In this document: piece after piece, positions 36,150 to 48,062 of the stretch
Layout: each line of letters starts with the position of its first letter
Numbering within the stretch: position 1 is the first letter of the stretch
NCBI GenBank assembly: GCA_015501605.1
Contig: JADNRZ010000006.1
Span: 1,302,001-1,366,000, forward strand
Origin: Panaeolus papilionaceus
Taxonomy: Eukaryota; Basidiomycota; Agaricomycetes; Agaricales
Direction: 5' to 3'
DNA length: 64,000 nt
Made by a program: the position numbers and the translations under genes
Notes under the pieces: generated by a model
What the model saw: only the letters and a program-made list of their open reading frames with translations
What the model was told of the DNA's origin: nothing
Databases searched by the model: none

Positions 36150-37522
36150 TCAAATATGGGGGATATAAGAGGTCCATACAATTTCTTTACGGGCATCCAT
36201 AGGAAGGTTGCGAAGAGTAGCAAAAGCCAACCCAAAAAGGCACACCCGACCAACAATATAGAACGGAACAGTAGAGAGCTGGAGCGCGCCAAACAACACC
36301 TCAAGGACTCGGATAGGAAACGGTATTTTCGCAGGATTGCTAACCGAGGACTGCGTGTACCCAGTTTGGCGGCTGAGCTTATAAACGAGGACGAGTGTGT
36401 TAAGGAGGGTAGCAAAAAAGGTGAGGGTGATGGCAACCGTAAAGAAGCGCCATACGTCTCGCTCTATCTTTGTGGGTGTAGAGATATTCCATCCTATAAA
36501 ATGCAGCGCACCGAACAGCACACCTGCAATCGATATGGTCATCATGGAGAGGGTTCCAACCATAGGGTTTGGCTGCGTAGGGGCGTAGAACGTCGGCATG
36601 CGCCGCTCCTTCCGGGATCATATGGTCCTGACACCAGATGGTGGATGTAACGGGTTTTGTGAAAATATTTAAAAGGGGTATCTTGTTGACTTTTTGGACC
36701 AAATTCCAGACACGAAGGACATTAATGGCACTCTCGTTAGGGGGTAGTCGCTCAAAGCTGGGGATAGAACGTTGTTCGACGTTTTCCTTGCCCTTGCAGC
36801 TACAGATCTGGCTGCCGTAGCTTGGTGGCTTGAGCGGAATACGGAATGGGCGCTTGACGTCCAAGGGTTTGTACCACCAAAAGAAATACATCGCCGCGTT
36901 TAGTGAGCCAAATGCCAACGTTACGACCTCCAATTCGGTAAGTTTGAGCCCCGGGGATACTCCCCTTGCGATGCACTGCACAATGAACCAGGAAACCTGC
37001 AAAACAACCACAAGCTTTGATAGCCAGTCCGCCTTGCTGTGGTCTTGAATATCCGCTTCCAGTATATTAAGAAAGTCAATCTGACCCTCGACAAGTAGAT
37101 CGTGAAAGCGTTGAGGATGAAGAGTGGTCAACGGCTTTCCCGGCTCTTCCAGAACGAAGCCTCCCATTATAAGAAAGAATCCATGCGTTTTCGTCCAGCC
37201 TTGCTCTATCCAGTTCCAATAGTCAGTTATATTGAGGACATCCTTCAATCATATACTCACTTTTATAGCGCTCCTCAATGATCCTCGAGCCATTCCACTG
37301 CCGCATTGCCCAAAAGAGGACAAGCTCTGGGGCGATTAGGGCGTCAATCATAATGGAAATCTTCCGACGAACGACGTTGAAGGCTTTCTCATCAAGCCCT
37401 GGTATGTTGGGATGAACTGACACCCAAGTGCATGCAAATATAACAGCCATACAACTCCAGACTATGTTGACCACTGTACGCTCGCATCCCATAGAAACAG
37501 TGTCTGAGCTAGCGCTTGCCAT
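36150..37522 (-). CDS. Multi-pass membrane protein of a fungal family of unknown function
   Basis: Start MASASSDTVSMG at 37522 precedes a membrane segment (VNIVWSCMAVIFACTWVSV) and the motif VHPNIPGLDE. Next come IDALIAPELVLFWAMRQW and, after an intron, KTHGFFLIMGGFVLEEP, then HSKADWLSKLVVVLQVSWF and GLKLTELEVVTLAFGSLNA followed by YFFWWYKPLDVKRPF. The C-terminal part has four or so more hydrophobic helices (MMTISIAGVLFGALHFI, FFTVAITLTFFATLLNT) and ends WTSYIPHI at 36150. The strings APELVLFWA, THGFF-MGGF and WWYKPLDV recur in many uncharacterised fungal membrane proteins. I do not know a function for that family. Confidence 0.8.
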
Positions 37523-38205
37523 GGAGCTTGGAGAAAAAATGCCAAGGGGCAAGTGGAAGTGAAATTGGCGATGAAGCGTCAAGAAGCAGGTGAAGCGAAA
37601 TACAGACTAAATTAACACCCTAAGTTGTCCGGTCGTCATAGTTTATACCCTCTATCCAATACACGCCTTTACCTCAAGGAGGGCAGAGATGAATTCTCAA
37701 CATTTATCCTGCCAATGAGTAAACACGCGTCTGGTGAGCATGACAAGTTGGAACAGGACTACGCAGTCTGTTATGCAAAAGCACTCACCTCCTTCCCCGA
37801 AGAAATATTCCTTTCGAATAAATAAAGAGAGGTAGCTGCCTTATTAATAATTGAAAAGACCGAAAAAAAATACGTGCAACTGTGAAGAATTGTGAAGATC
37901 AAACGGCAAGAGTAAAAACAACCGCCCGCATTATTATGCCACCGCGGAATCCACCCAGAGTCCGTGCTTTATTAAGCCTTTTCATAGATGTTAGATCTAG
38001 CACACTTTGTGAGCATGGCTTGTCCAAAACGAATCCGTCAAGATGGCATACTATGCAGACCATGAGAACAAACAGGTATATGGGGACGACGGGGACATGA
38101 GGGAACACCATCACCAGAAGCATCTACACTGAAAATTGGTGATATTAGTATTCTCTCGCTTGGTCTGTAAAATTGGAACGTACATAGTCGCAATCTACTT
38201 GCTTA
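37523..38205. other. Intergenic, nothing recognised
   Basis: Between the membrane-protein start and the stop of F-box copy D. Short open frames on both strands have no recognisable content. Confidence 0.5.
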
Positions 38206-39263
38206 TTACAGCTCACAATTCTTCCACCACACCTGGCCGTCCACGCTCAATTGATTCAAATAATTGAACGAAGCGGGGTCGATAATTTCGTTGGGCACCG
38301 GCAAGTGCAACATGTAACCTTCTGCATTCAATTCGTTAGATAGAGTCAGGTAAAAAATCTGTTACATACTTTTTCGAGCATGGACGATTTTATTGGCAAA
38401 ATCCCAGTAATCTGGTTTTCCATTGGCCCAATTCAACCAATCCACCACAGACTCTTCGACGCTGTATATCTCCACAGGAAGGAGAACAATCCTGACATCG
38501 TCAAAATTTAGCGTGAGCGGCCCGTGGATTCTAAAAACCTGGAGTTTGGAGCATCCATCAGGTGCGCAAATTTTAGTTAAAAGTCGCGTCGTAGAGAGCG
38601 AGTCGGCCGAGTCGTAACCCGCTGTGCTTGTAGAAAGATGAGTAAGATTTTTCAACTCTGATATGGCGTCCCATTTGTCCCAGGTGAGGTGCCCCACAAT
38701 TTCAAGATGAGTTAGACCCAGCATAAAGGGGGAACGGAGTTGGCTGTGGCTGAAACTTGAGAAACGAGCAGAAAGACGCTTGAGATGTTGAAACGAATGC
38801 TTTATACTGTTGATGTTTCCACAGGCAGTCGGGTCGATCCAAATTGCCACATTTTCTACGAATGGACAGTAATATAACACCTCTACAGCACTCTCGACAT
38901 CATCTTGAGGGTCATATGCATAGAGTAGATGTTTGATTAATGGGCCGATCTCCTCTACCTTCAGAGCTGGATTTGCTTCGAAGTTTGGAAAAGGGACGTC
39001 TCTTTGATTGGTACATTTATAAACACTATAAAGCAATGGGCGAAGCCTAATTCGTGTAAACCTCTTGAGACTAAAACAAATATCAGTTTACTGTAGGTTG
39101 CATACCAAAGTTGGACGCGTTTCGCCACAAGCTGGAGGTCGAGGGCGGAACGACATGGAGGAAGGTTGATAGAAAGGCTTTCAACTGCCACTTCGAATAT
39201 TTTCCTCTCTAGTTCCGGTGGAAGAAATGGGATACTTGGTTCTACAATGGATTTAGTAGCCAT
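38206..39263 (-). CDS. F-box-like protein, family copy D
   Basis: Exon 1 starts at 39263 (MATKSIVEPSIPF; an ATG ten codons upstream is an alternative) and reads LPPELERKIFEVAVES ... LDLQLVAKRVQLW. Then come LRPLLYSVYK, FQHLKRLSARFSSFSHSQL, MLGLTHLEIVGHLTWD, LKNLTHLSTST, ICAPDGCSKLQVFRI, and NGKPDYWDFANKIVHARKS. The last exon ends FNYLNQLSVDGQVWWKNCEL with TAA at 38206-38208. It is closest by eye to copy C (shared CAPDGC, LLPxxxYSxE and LSTS strings). Function as SCF adaptor is inferred from layout. Confidence 0.75.
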
Positions 39264-39514
39264 AGGCGTAGTTGTGATGGGGGATAAGATCAAGAGTCAA
39301 GACAGGAGAGTCGGATGTGTGTGCATGTCACGGTTGTTGATGGCTCCATTTCAAACCCAGTCTAAACCCCGACCTCCTCACAAGAACACCTTTGAACATT
39401 CAGGGGCTAACTTTAAATTATTCAAAGCAACATTGAGCGCTAGTATTATAAAGAGAATAGGTACACAAAATGCTATTGAATCTACTGAGGGATACGAGAA
39501 AGCTTGTAAAATGA

Positions 39515-40532
39515 TCAATGCATCTCCTGCCACCAGATCTGGCCCTCTACGTTCAGGGCCTTCTGCACGTTGAAGCGCCAGAAGTCGAGCGTTTGGTGTG
39601 TGGAATAGGCCATATATCCTCCTAAAAGTCACATAAAATTAGCTCACTATTATGACAAAAAAACTGAAATTTTTTTCACTACTCACTCTCACGAGCAATC
39701 ACAATACGCTCTGCAAATGACCAAGAATCCATCTTTCCATTGGCCCCGTTCATCCAATCCGTGAGGTGATCATAATACCCACGAAGCACAACTAAACGGA
39801 TATCGTAGAAATTTACTACTGGGCTCTCGAACATGACAATAACTCGAAGGGAGGAACAACCGGCTGGATCACAGATTGCATCTAAAACCCTCTCAACTTC
39901 ATGAGGCCGCTCTGCGATTGAAAGATGAGTAAGGTTCTTGAACTCTGGTACGAGTTCCCAATTGACGTGCCCCAGAAGGTCGAGGTGGGTCAAGTTAAGA
40001 AAGATGGGGGAAAGGATTTGATCTCGAGTCAATCCCCTGAAGCCTGCTGATAGGCGCCTGAGTCTGGAAAGGGACTGCAGCGCAGGGTACACCTGCACAA
40101 GTATCCCCGGGTCGTACCAGACAGCTAAGTTGCTGATTCTGGAGCAATTATACAAGAGGTCTCTGAGGAAGTCGATGTCGTGTGTTGGACGCAGGCCGTA
40201 TGCTAAATGCCTAGCATAGATCCCAACATCCTCCAGCTTGATAGACCCACGCGCTTCGAAGTCGGGGAAAGAAAAGGGAGAGTGTGTATATTCAAAAACT
40301 CGATAGAGTAGTGGCCGAATCCTGGTCAGTTCTCGATGTTAGCAGATACTATGGGAATAGAATAACCGGTGACGAACCATAGGCGCACGCGTCTTGCTGT
40401 AAGTTGTAAATTGGTTGCAAAGCGTGAAGGAGGCAGAACGATGTCTTCAACGGCCATTTCAAAGATAATTCGTTCCAGCATAACGGGGAATACTGGATTA
40501 CGCTGCTTGTCGTCTCGCAAGGCTGCTGGCAT
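39515..40532 (-). CDS. F-box-like protein, family copy E
   Basis: Exon 1 starts at 40532 (MPAALRDDKQ) or at the in-frame ATG at 40571, and reads PVMLERIIFEMAVEDI ... TNLQLTARRVRLW. After the first intron come IRPLLYRVFEYT, LSRLRRLSAGFRGLTRDQI, FLNLTHLDLLGHVNWE, FKNLTHLSIAE, ICDPAGCSSLRVIVMF and NGKMDSWSFAERIVIARES. The last exon ends FNVQKALNVEGQIWWQEMH, stop TGA at 39515-39517. The first motif is PVMLER rather than LPPELER, the most diverged F-box start of the five. Confidence 0.72.
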
Positions 40533-40844
40533 GATTTGGTGAGGAATCAACCAGGAAAACGTGCTCATCACACTGAAGCGCTGACAGTCTCCTTTCCAAT
40601 ATCACAGAACTCTTAACAGTGCACGTTCTCATCCCGAAATCCGATGCACGCCTAGAGGCAGTGTGAAAGGCTATGTATAGGTCAATGAAGGAAGAGTTAT
40701 GGTAGTTCACAAAAATGTTGACTAGTGAACGATCATGTCTAAGTATAATGAAATGTTTCCAGTAAGTTAATTTGGTTATTATCGAGCGCGAAAAAAAAGG
40801 GTGCTCACCTGTATAATAACGGATTTTCGGATGGGTTTTAACTA

Positions 40845-41435
40845 TCACTGATAATCAATACCGGGTGAGGAGAGAAATCGAAAGGCGTAACGCCGTCTGT
40901 CAAGCACCTTATTAACCACATTCCATTTCCAAGGGGTGTCAATCGCTGTTTTATATTCTAGCGTATTAAAAGCCAATTCTTCACCCCAAAAATGCAGAGC
41001 GAGGTATGAGGGTGTTGAAAAATTGGATTCCACCAACTTATACCTTCTTGATGACAACCATGTTGCTGCACGACTCAACAACGGGATGTGCTCTCGAAGA
41101 TACCACTCGTTGAAGTCTCGTTCATTCTCTGAACTAGGTGTCATGGCGTTGTATATCATGATATGAGGCTGTGGGAGTGGGTCGTTGTTTCCAACAGTCA
41201 TGGGCTCGATCGAGTCGTATAGCGCCCAGCTGATCAACTCTGTGTCAGAGAATGTCTCTTCATCAACCAGATGGTGCAAATCCAGCTGAGTATTGTCTTG
41301 GAAGTCCAATATCACAGCATCAAACTCTGTGCTGGTGTACAGCCGAAGGTTTCCACCCTCCTTGGAAGCTCGGCGCATAAAGTCTTCTATCACGACAGGC
41401 AAAACCGTCCCAGGATCTGTTTGGCCTGACGCCAT
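40845..41435 (-). CDS. EthD-like dimeric alpha/beta-barrel protein
   Basis: 196 codons without an intron. The second half carries NERDFNEWYLREHIPLLSR followed by AATWLSSRRYKLVES, then PSYLALHFWGEELAFNT and an ending DRRRYAFRFLSSPG. This is the pattern of a fungal EthD-like ferredoxin-fold family (DWYxxEHIPLL ... GWxxGRRYxL). The first half is a degenerate second copy of the fold. Family members are small cytosolic proteins often found in secondary metabolism, and no reaction can be assigned here. The start at 41435 is the only suitable ATG. Confidence 0.6.
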   Translation of the reverse strand: MASGQTDPGTVLPVVIEDFMRRASKEGGNLRLYTSTEFDAVILDFQDNTQLDLHHLVDEETFSDTELISWALYDSIEPMTVGNNDPLPQPHIMIYNAMTPSSENERDFNEWYLREHIPLLSRAATWLSSRRYKLVESNFSTPSYLALHFWGEELAFNTLEYKTAIDTPWKWNVVNKVLDRRRYAFRFLSSPGIDYQ

Positions 41436-41586
41436 GAGTTAGACATCGCCATGATACGAATATAATTAATAGTAGAAAGCGAGTGACCTCGTGTGGTAGG
41501 CCTATGAAAAAGGATGACTGCAAGCCTCATTGCACAACATCATCCGTGGACAACAGTGTGTCTTCCGCCTTCAGGATTCAGCGCGG

Positions 41587-41630
41587 TCAACAACAACAAC
41601 AACAACAACAACAACCACCACCACCACCCA
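41587..41630. repeat. Microsatellite (CAA)n then (CCA)n
   Basis: About ten CAA units followed by five CCA units, between the EthD-like gene and the non-LTR element. The exact 5' end of the non-LTR element may lie near here, but no end signal could be fixed. Confidence 0.85.
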
Positions 41631-41800
41631 CCCCCAAATTCCGAAAATTCGCTCGCACGTCAATAAACCAGACACACCTCTTTAAATAAATTAGATTAAA
41701 ACAACTCTAGATTGACGCTAAGAACATATCTGAAATTTCTAAAAAGAAAATCAAAGAATTGGAGCCCGCAGTCCCAATAAACGGCCAACATCAGGGCATC

Positions 41801-44800
41801 ATGAACGTCCCACCCAACCCCTCCACTCCCACCCGACCAGGTAATCATATCCTACTCACACCTTTCACTCCACGTACCCCTATGCGCCCCCGTGCCCGAC
41901 CCCAAGGAGAGCCACAAGCAGCTGACAATATGCAGATCCAGGACGTAAATCTTCCTACTGGTACAAATCTCATAATTCGTGGTATCGGCGCCAACAAGAA
42001 GAACTCCAACCCAGTCGAAATCCTGACCAACATTGTCTCTCAAATACGCATAACCGACCCTTCCCTCATACCCATAATCATCAAGCCGTTCTCACTGCGC
42101 AATGCAAACGACTGGACCACCACCTGCTATGTACATATAGATCCCAGCATCCTTTCACGCACCTGCGCTGATAGCGAACCCCGTACCGACCTCCTCGAGC
42201 AATGGAAGGTCAAGTTAGCATCGCACAACTCAACGTGGGACGTGGCGTGGACCCCTGCAAAGAACGGTCAAGACAAACGCATGTGGGTTCGCTTCCCAGA
42301 CCTTAACGACCCAATCAACCAGGAGGAGGCCAGAATGAAGGTTCTTGAATGGGCTGCAGCCCAGAAATATACGGTGTGTAGCTCCTACCATCATAAAGGT
42401 GGCATTACCCTCACGATGGCGTTCCCCAAAGATGTCGACCAGATTATCAGCAAAGATCGTGTCAACATCAGTGGACTCGTAGCCAAGGACAGACTACAAC
42501 GGGTATCAGCAGGACGACAGATCGAAATCCTCCAACCCTTTGAACTGATAGTCCTAGGACCCTTATCCGAGTACGATGGCCTCGACGACCTCATCACGCA
42601 ATGGCTTGAGGATGAGTTTACCGACAGCGGAGAATCGACTCTCGCAGGCACTCGAAATCCTCCAGGTGAGCATGACACATTTGTCTTCAATATGACAACG
42701 TGGGCCGCAACGGCCAACGTACTAGCCCCCAACCACCAGCAGTCCTTCAGAGAGTCATTCAACAAATACCAAATCCTTCCCCCGCAATTGCTCCACACAG
42801 CCAACACAACATCAACATTCCGCATCCGTGGATCTATCCGCGACGACTTCTCCAAAGGTGCTGAGACGATGAACAAGAATCTCCTCACCATGTCCCGTCG
42901 CTTTGACGATTTTGAACAGCAGAATAAACAGCAGCATCTCGCTACTCAGCTCCAGATTAGCTCCGTATCAGCGTCTCTCAATGAAGTTGCAAGATCTGTG
43001 CACAGCTTGGAGGACCGTGTCACGAAGACCCAATACGCCATCCTCGCGCAATCACGCGAGCTCGGTCTCAATCGCAACCTCACTGACAACTCCACCAACA
43101 TCCTCAACCTCAAGATGCAAATCCTTCTCGAGCGAGACACAGACAAAAAGAACGAACTGCAAAACCTGCTCTGTGCGATGGAAGCTCAAAACATCATACT
43201 TGGGGCAGCAATCAAAGACTCGTCTGACGACTTCGCCGCCATCATCAATCAAGGGCCATTGACCTGTATCACAGCACCGCCGAGTATACCAGCTCAGCAC
43301 CAGCAACAGACTAACCCACTTGCATCCTCCTCCAATGTTTCAATGCATGCTGACGCAACTCCTCCACAGGAACAGATGTCCATCAACAAGGAGCTCACTG
43401 GGAGTGCTGGAAAAAGAAAGCGTGTGGAAGAAGGTGGTACCGACTCCCCAGAACCAGCACTTATAAATCTCGCAAATGATGCAGCAATGGTACGTCATTA
43501 TATTAACATTCTCTCAAACAAATTAAACATGGCTCATGGCGGTACTCCAGTCTTTGTGACGGCCGCATGCCCCCAACCCATCTCACGCCGTCCTCGTACA
43601 TTGCGCGCGTTCTTTGGAGTGTTGGATAACCTGAAAGATATGAATGAATACCGCTCGAGCCTTTTTGCCCCCGTTTCTAGAATCCATGTGTCAAATAATA
43701 GCACTATTATCAATACATGCAAAATATGTTTGATGCTAATCCTCATTGCGACTGTATTTGGAATGCTCCCGATGGCGAAAGCGACCCCAACAGCATCGGT
43801 ACACACAACCACCCCACTACTGTCAATCTACGCTCTCAATGCCAATGGGCTTATACAGCCAGTCAAACTAAATCATATCAACAATGTCATCAATGCGCAT
43901 AAGCCCCATGTCTTTGTTATTGGTGAAACGAAGACACAATCTAAGCTAAGCAAATCACTACCATACCATGACTATGATATCTACGAAGAGCCTGGCGAAC
44001 AATGTGATGGACACCACATTTTTAAATGGGGAATAGTGATGGGAATCCGAAAGGATCTCCAGATTACTCAGAGACTTGAGCTTAAACAGCTATCGTTCAA
44101 AGGCAGAGTTATTGCAATTGACATTATTCTTGGTCGATCAGGCAGGACACATCGCTTAATCGGAGCATATGCCCCATGGAACCCTGATGACGACGTAAAA
44201 ACAAGAGCCTTCTGGGGAGATATGACTGATATATGTAGCTCAACCACCCAGTCATGGACACTAGCAGGGGACCTCAATGCAACTGTATCAAATACGGAAA
44301 GAAAATCAGGTGGACAGGATGCCAGAAGGCAATTCACTAAATTTCTACAGGACACAAATGGCCGTGATCTCTGGAGCGACAACGAAGATCGCACACGCAG
44401 AATGGACTGGACATGCAAAACGAGTGCAGCCACAGATGGAAATATCATTGATCGGGTAGTGTCGTCCTCCAATAATGTTTACAGTGCCGAAATCTATGTA
44501 ACTGACAAATATACTGACTGGATACCCTCAACGGACCACCGAGGGATCATGTCAAGGATTAATTATATATTTAACTCTAATAGTACAAGTACAACTGATG
44601 AACATTTGTACCAGGAATACACCCGCATCCCATCCAGCAAACCACGGTTGAAGATACCAACAAAGAAGGAAAAGGAAAAATATGGCTTATTCCAAGAAGC
44701 GGTGGACAAAGCTATTAAAGAGAAGTCTCTTGACTCACGTACAATCCATGATGATGACTCCTTTATTCAACAGTACACCGATCTCATCAATGTCATAAAC

Positions 44801-47524
44801 GAAACCGGGTCACAAGTGTTTGGACACCGAAAATCATTCAAACCATCAACGACCACAATAACAAATGGTACGATTCAAAATCTCATGTGTCAGATACGCA
44901 CAGCAGGAGCTGCCATTCTCTATGAGAGATCACACCAGACGCATCATATATCAATGCGTGCTGAAAGATACCATGCCACATCAAAGGTCGTATTCGAGAA
45001 TCGCAGGCCTACCTCTGATGTGGGGATCATGAACACACCTTGGATGCTTGCGCGATTCTTACATCATGAGCGCCAAAAATTTCACAAAGCTCTCTATGCT
45101 GAGCGTGCAAAAGAAATCATGACGCGCGCAAAGAAAGCAGATAAACATCGTATTTGGACAGGCCTGAATGGCTCAACCAAAAAGATGCTGCAATCTACAC
45201 TATTCATACCACTCCCGCTCGCTCTAAACGATGTGGATGATCCTGAAAAGATTGTGAGCGATCCTGAAGGGATCAAAGCCACAACACGTGAATATTTTAA
45301 TCGCCTCTATGACCACACCAGAATACCAGTAATGCCGAAGCCATGGCTTACCAGTAAATCTGTTGTGGAAGTCAAAGCAAGGGTGACCTTGAACCCATTT
45401 CAGTGGCCGCGAAAAACAAGCCTTGATGACTTTCGTGCTATGATTCGACGCGGAAATCACAGCCCATCGCCTGGGCCTGATAGATGTGAGAAATGGACCA
45501 TCAAGGCACTTTCTGATTCGGCACTGTCACTGGTACTTGACCTTCACAACTACGAAGTCATGAACTCGACATTTCCAGGAAATGTGAAAGATATGTGGCT
45601 GACAACCATATACAAAAAGGGATTACGAACAGATCTCCGAAATTGGAGAGGCCTCTGCTTTTCGAATTTTCTTGCTAACTCACCAATGACATGGCTAAAC
45701 CAATGCCTGATCAAATACTCCTCGGAGAAAAATATTTTACCAGATACGCAGGTAGCAGCACAACCAGGAGTACAAACGCGCGACTTAATGAGCTATCTAT
45801 CAGCAATCAAATGTTGGGCACACCGCCACAAACAACCTATATACGCAATAAAGAGGGATCAGATGAAAGGATTTGACTACCTCTCTCCAGATGGCTTCTA
45901 TGATGCAGTGAATGCTTACGGACTTCCCTCTGAAATAATAGATCTGGACAGAGCCGCACAACATGAAGTAAAATGCTATATACAAACAGCTTATGGAGCA
46001 ACAGATCCAATAACCGTATCAGGAGTTAGTAAACAAGGAGGCCCAGCATCACCGCTCAAATCAACGTACACAACTAGCATGGGCCACTACTACCTGCGCG
46101 ACATACTAGAGAACGACTCTGATGCCCTTAGAATCACCACAACAAGCAATAAAAGAAATGACCCGCATACGACAGATGCAAGTCTAGAACTTATGGTAGC
46201 CATGGTTGAAGCAACAGACGACTCCTACATCTTCTCGAAGACAGCTGAATCGCTCCGACAACACACTTTGACTATGGAACGATTTCAATATGCATATGGA
46301 TGGCTTACAAACTGGATAAAGTCGAATGCATACGTGCTTGCACCAAACCCAGCCATCACATACCCGCTAACGTTGACATTTGACTCTGTAACAGTAGGAC
46401 CAAGGGAAAACCCCCTTACCATCACAAACAGGACTATAACCCTTATAAAGGATGACATGGACTTCCTACGAACAAAGGTTGATAACCCTGGTGAGCGTTT
46501 CATTGAAATGAAAAATATAATTGATACCTTCCAATTCCCGACTGTGATAGGCCGGCTTCCCATCACGGTGCTACGAAAGATCGTAGCCCAAAATGTTGTA
46601 TCAAAATGCCGAGCCCTCCTATCTCTCCAACCGATTTCGAAGACAGATGCGACGACACTGGACAAAATGATCATCAAGAAAGTGCATGATGCACTCGGTT
46701 TCCCATTCCTACCCTCCACCGACATCGCACTCATGCCGATATCTGAACACGGCTTCGCATTCCCCTCAATAACAAACATCAATGCAAGCCTAGCAGTTGA
46801 AGGTCTGAACAGAGACCTAAACCATCACATACCGGCGTACCGCAATATGGCCCTCATCACACTGGCAGACTGGACATGCGATAAATCAGGATGTCGAAAC
46901 CCGCTGGAGGACGGAGGACTCACAAAAGACTTCGCAAAACAAATGAAGCAGATACCTGCGAGCTGGATAACAGCGCAGAAAACCATGTCAGCAACAGGGC
47001 TATCCCTGAGAAGAACAGATCAATCAGACATACTACGAGGTGAAGTCTCCATCTCCCATGCTGTGAACATCTGCAATCACAAACTTGAACAAACCGACAG
47101 GAAAGTTAACGGGACAACCCTACTGTCCCTCAAACGGATGGGAATAAAGCACCTTCGTGACATAGGAAAATGGAAAATAACCGATGAAGGAAGAATAAGG
47201 ATGAAGGTATCAGAACTAGGAACGGACAACAGGAAATGGACCCATGCAGCGCGCGATAACTGGACAAAAGTCAGAAAAATGATTGAAGAACAGCTGGAAA
47301 TGACCGACTTAGCAACGATGCCTGATCTCACAATCGCAAAGCCCCAGAGAGAAAACCGCGCTGAACAGTATGTTCACATACTGGCAAAAATCGGATCGGC
47401 AGGCAAATCAATGCACACAGATGGAAGAACATGGGCAACAGATGGATCAGCGATTCCTGCAGCGGCGAAACTCCTCGAGACAAAGCAAGTCACTGGTGCC
47501 GCAATTGGTCCAACATCCCTTGTA
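41801..47524 (+). pseudogene. LINE polyprotein, 5' part: gag-like, endonuclease, RT, start of RNase H
   Basis: First ATG of the frame at 41801. The N-terminal 600 residues resemble a nucleic-acid-binding gag-like region (Pro-rich start, then LIIRGIGANKK, and a Gln-rich coiled-coil-like part). A hydrophobic helix (KICLMLILIATVFGMLPMA) lies just before the endonuclease at about residue 670 (YALNANGLIQP, VIGETKTQ, AGDLNATVS, STDHRGIMS). The reverse transcriptase spans about 1215-1500 (SPSPGPDRCEKWTIKAL, YAIKRDQMKGFDYL, SKQGGPASPLK, catalytic ATDDSYIF in place of the commoner YADD). RNase H begins with TWATDGSAI at about residue 1880 and breaks at 47524. Gag and pol functions are fused in one frame here. 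Confidence 0.88.
47520..47524 (+). other. Target-site duplication TTGTA, left
   Basis: TTGTA immediately before the 5' LTR, identical to 53784-53788 immediately after the 3' LTR. Five bases is the usual size for Ty3/gypsy integrases. Confidence 0.93.
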
Positions 47525-47932
47525 TGTCAGGGGATCTCCTGCTACCTCCTATTCCTTTCCTTATTCTTGTCTCTCTTGTCTCTCCTTTCCCCTATTTCCC
47601 TTTGCTCTATTTCATTATCTGGACATACCATGGACTCATATATATTATATTACACTCTCCTTTAGTTGTCACTCATTTGTTATTCACTTGTTTCCACTGT
47701 TACATAGTCATTCCTTTGTGTTTCCCTTTGTTTGTTTCCAAAGGCATTGTTTGGCATCAAGGCTGATGCCAATGCCAGCTCATCACTTAAATAGCTGTTT
47801 CACCTGGGTTTGATCCTTTACCTCTTTCTCTTTGGATCTCCCCCAGGTGAGCCTACTTCCTGTATTTATGTAGAGCTGATATATATCTTTGGATCTCCCC
47901 CAGGACTTGTGTGTGTCTGAGGTGCCCTTACA
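47525..47932 (+). repeat. 5' LTR (408 bp)
   Basis: TGTCAGGGGATCTCC...GTGCCCTTACA. It contains a TTAAATA promoter-like box at about 47788 and a duplicated string TTTGGATCTCCCCCAGG (about 47833 and 47889). Confidence 0.96.
47788..47829 (+). promoter_or_regulatory. LTR promoter box and probable transcript start
   Basis: A TATA-like TTAAATA at 47788-47794 is followed about 30 bases later by ACCTCTTTCT (47820-47829). That 10-mer is exactly complementary to the 10-mer just downstream of the LTR. If the transcript begins at about 47820, its first bases would pair with the primer-binding site, as in Tf1. The start site is inferred, not observed. Confidence 0.5.
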
Positions 47933-47934
47933 GT

Positions 47935-47944
47935 AGAAAGAGGT
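47935..47944 (+). other. Putative self-priming primer-binding site
   Basis: AGAAAGAGGT begins two bases after the LTR and is the perfect reverse complement of 47820-47829 in the LTR. No TGG-starting match to a tRNA 3' end is seen at the usual place, which favours self-priming. Confidence 0.55.
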
Positions 47945-48062
47945 CACCTTGGAGACTGAGACTGCATACAGTCTGTTACATCCTCTGTTCTGCTTCTTCT
48001 GTTCAGCTGCATTATAGACTCTGTGCTTTCTCCCTCTCCTCTCTTCTCCCTGTCTGGCAACC

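Noticed and set aside
47370..47813. Overlapping open frames across the LINE/5' LTR junction, and the matching frame at 53375-53617
   Set aside because: They run into LTR sequence and appear identically in both LTRs, so they are chance frames in a repeat.
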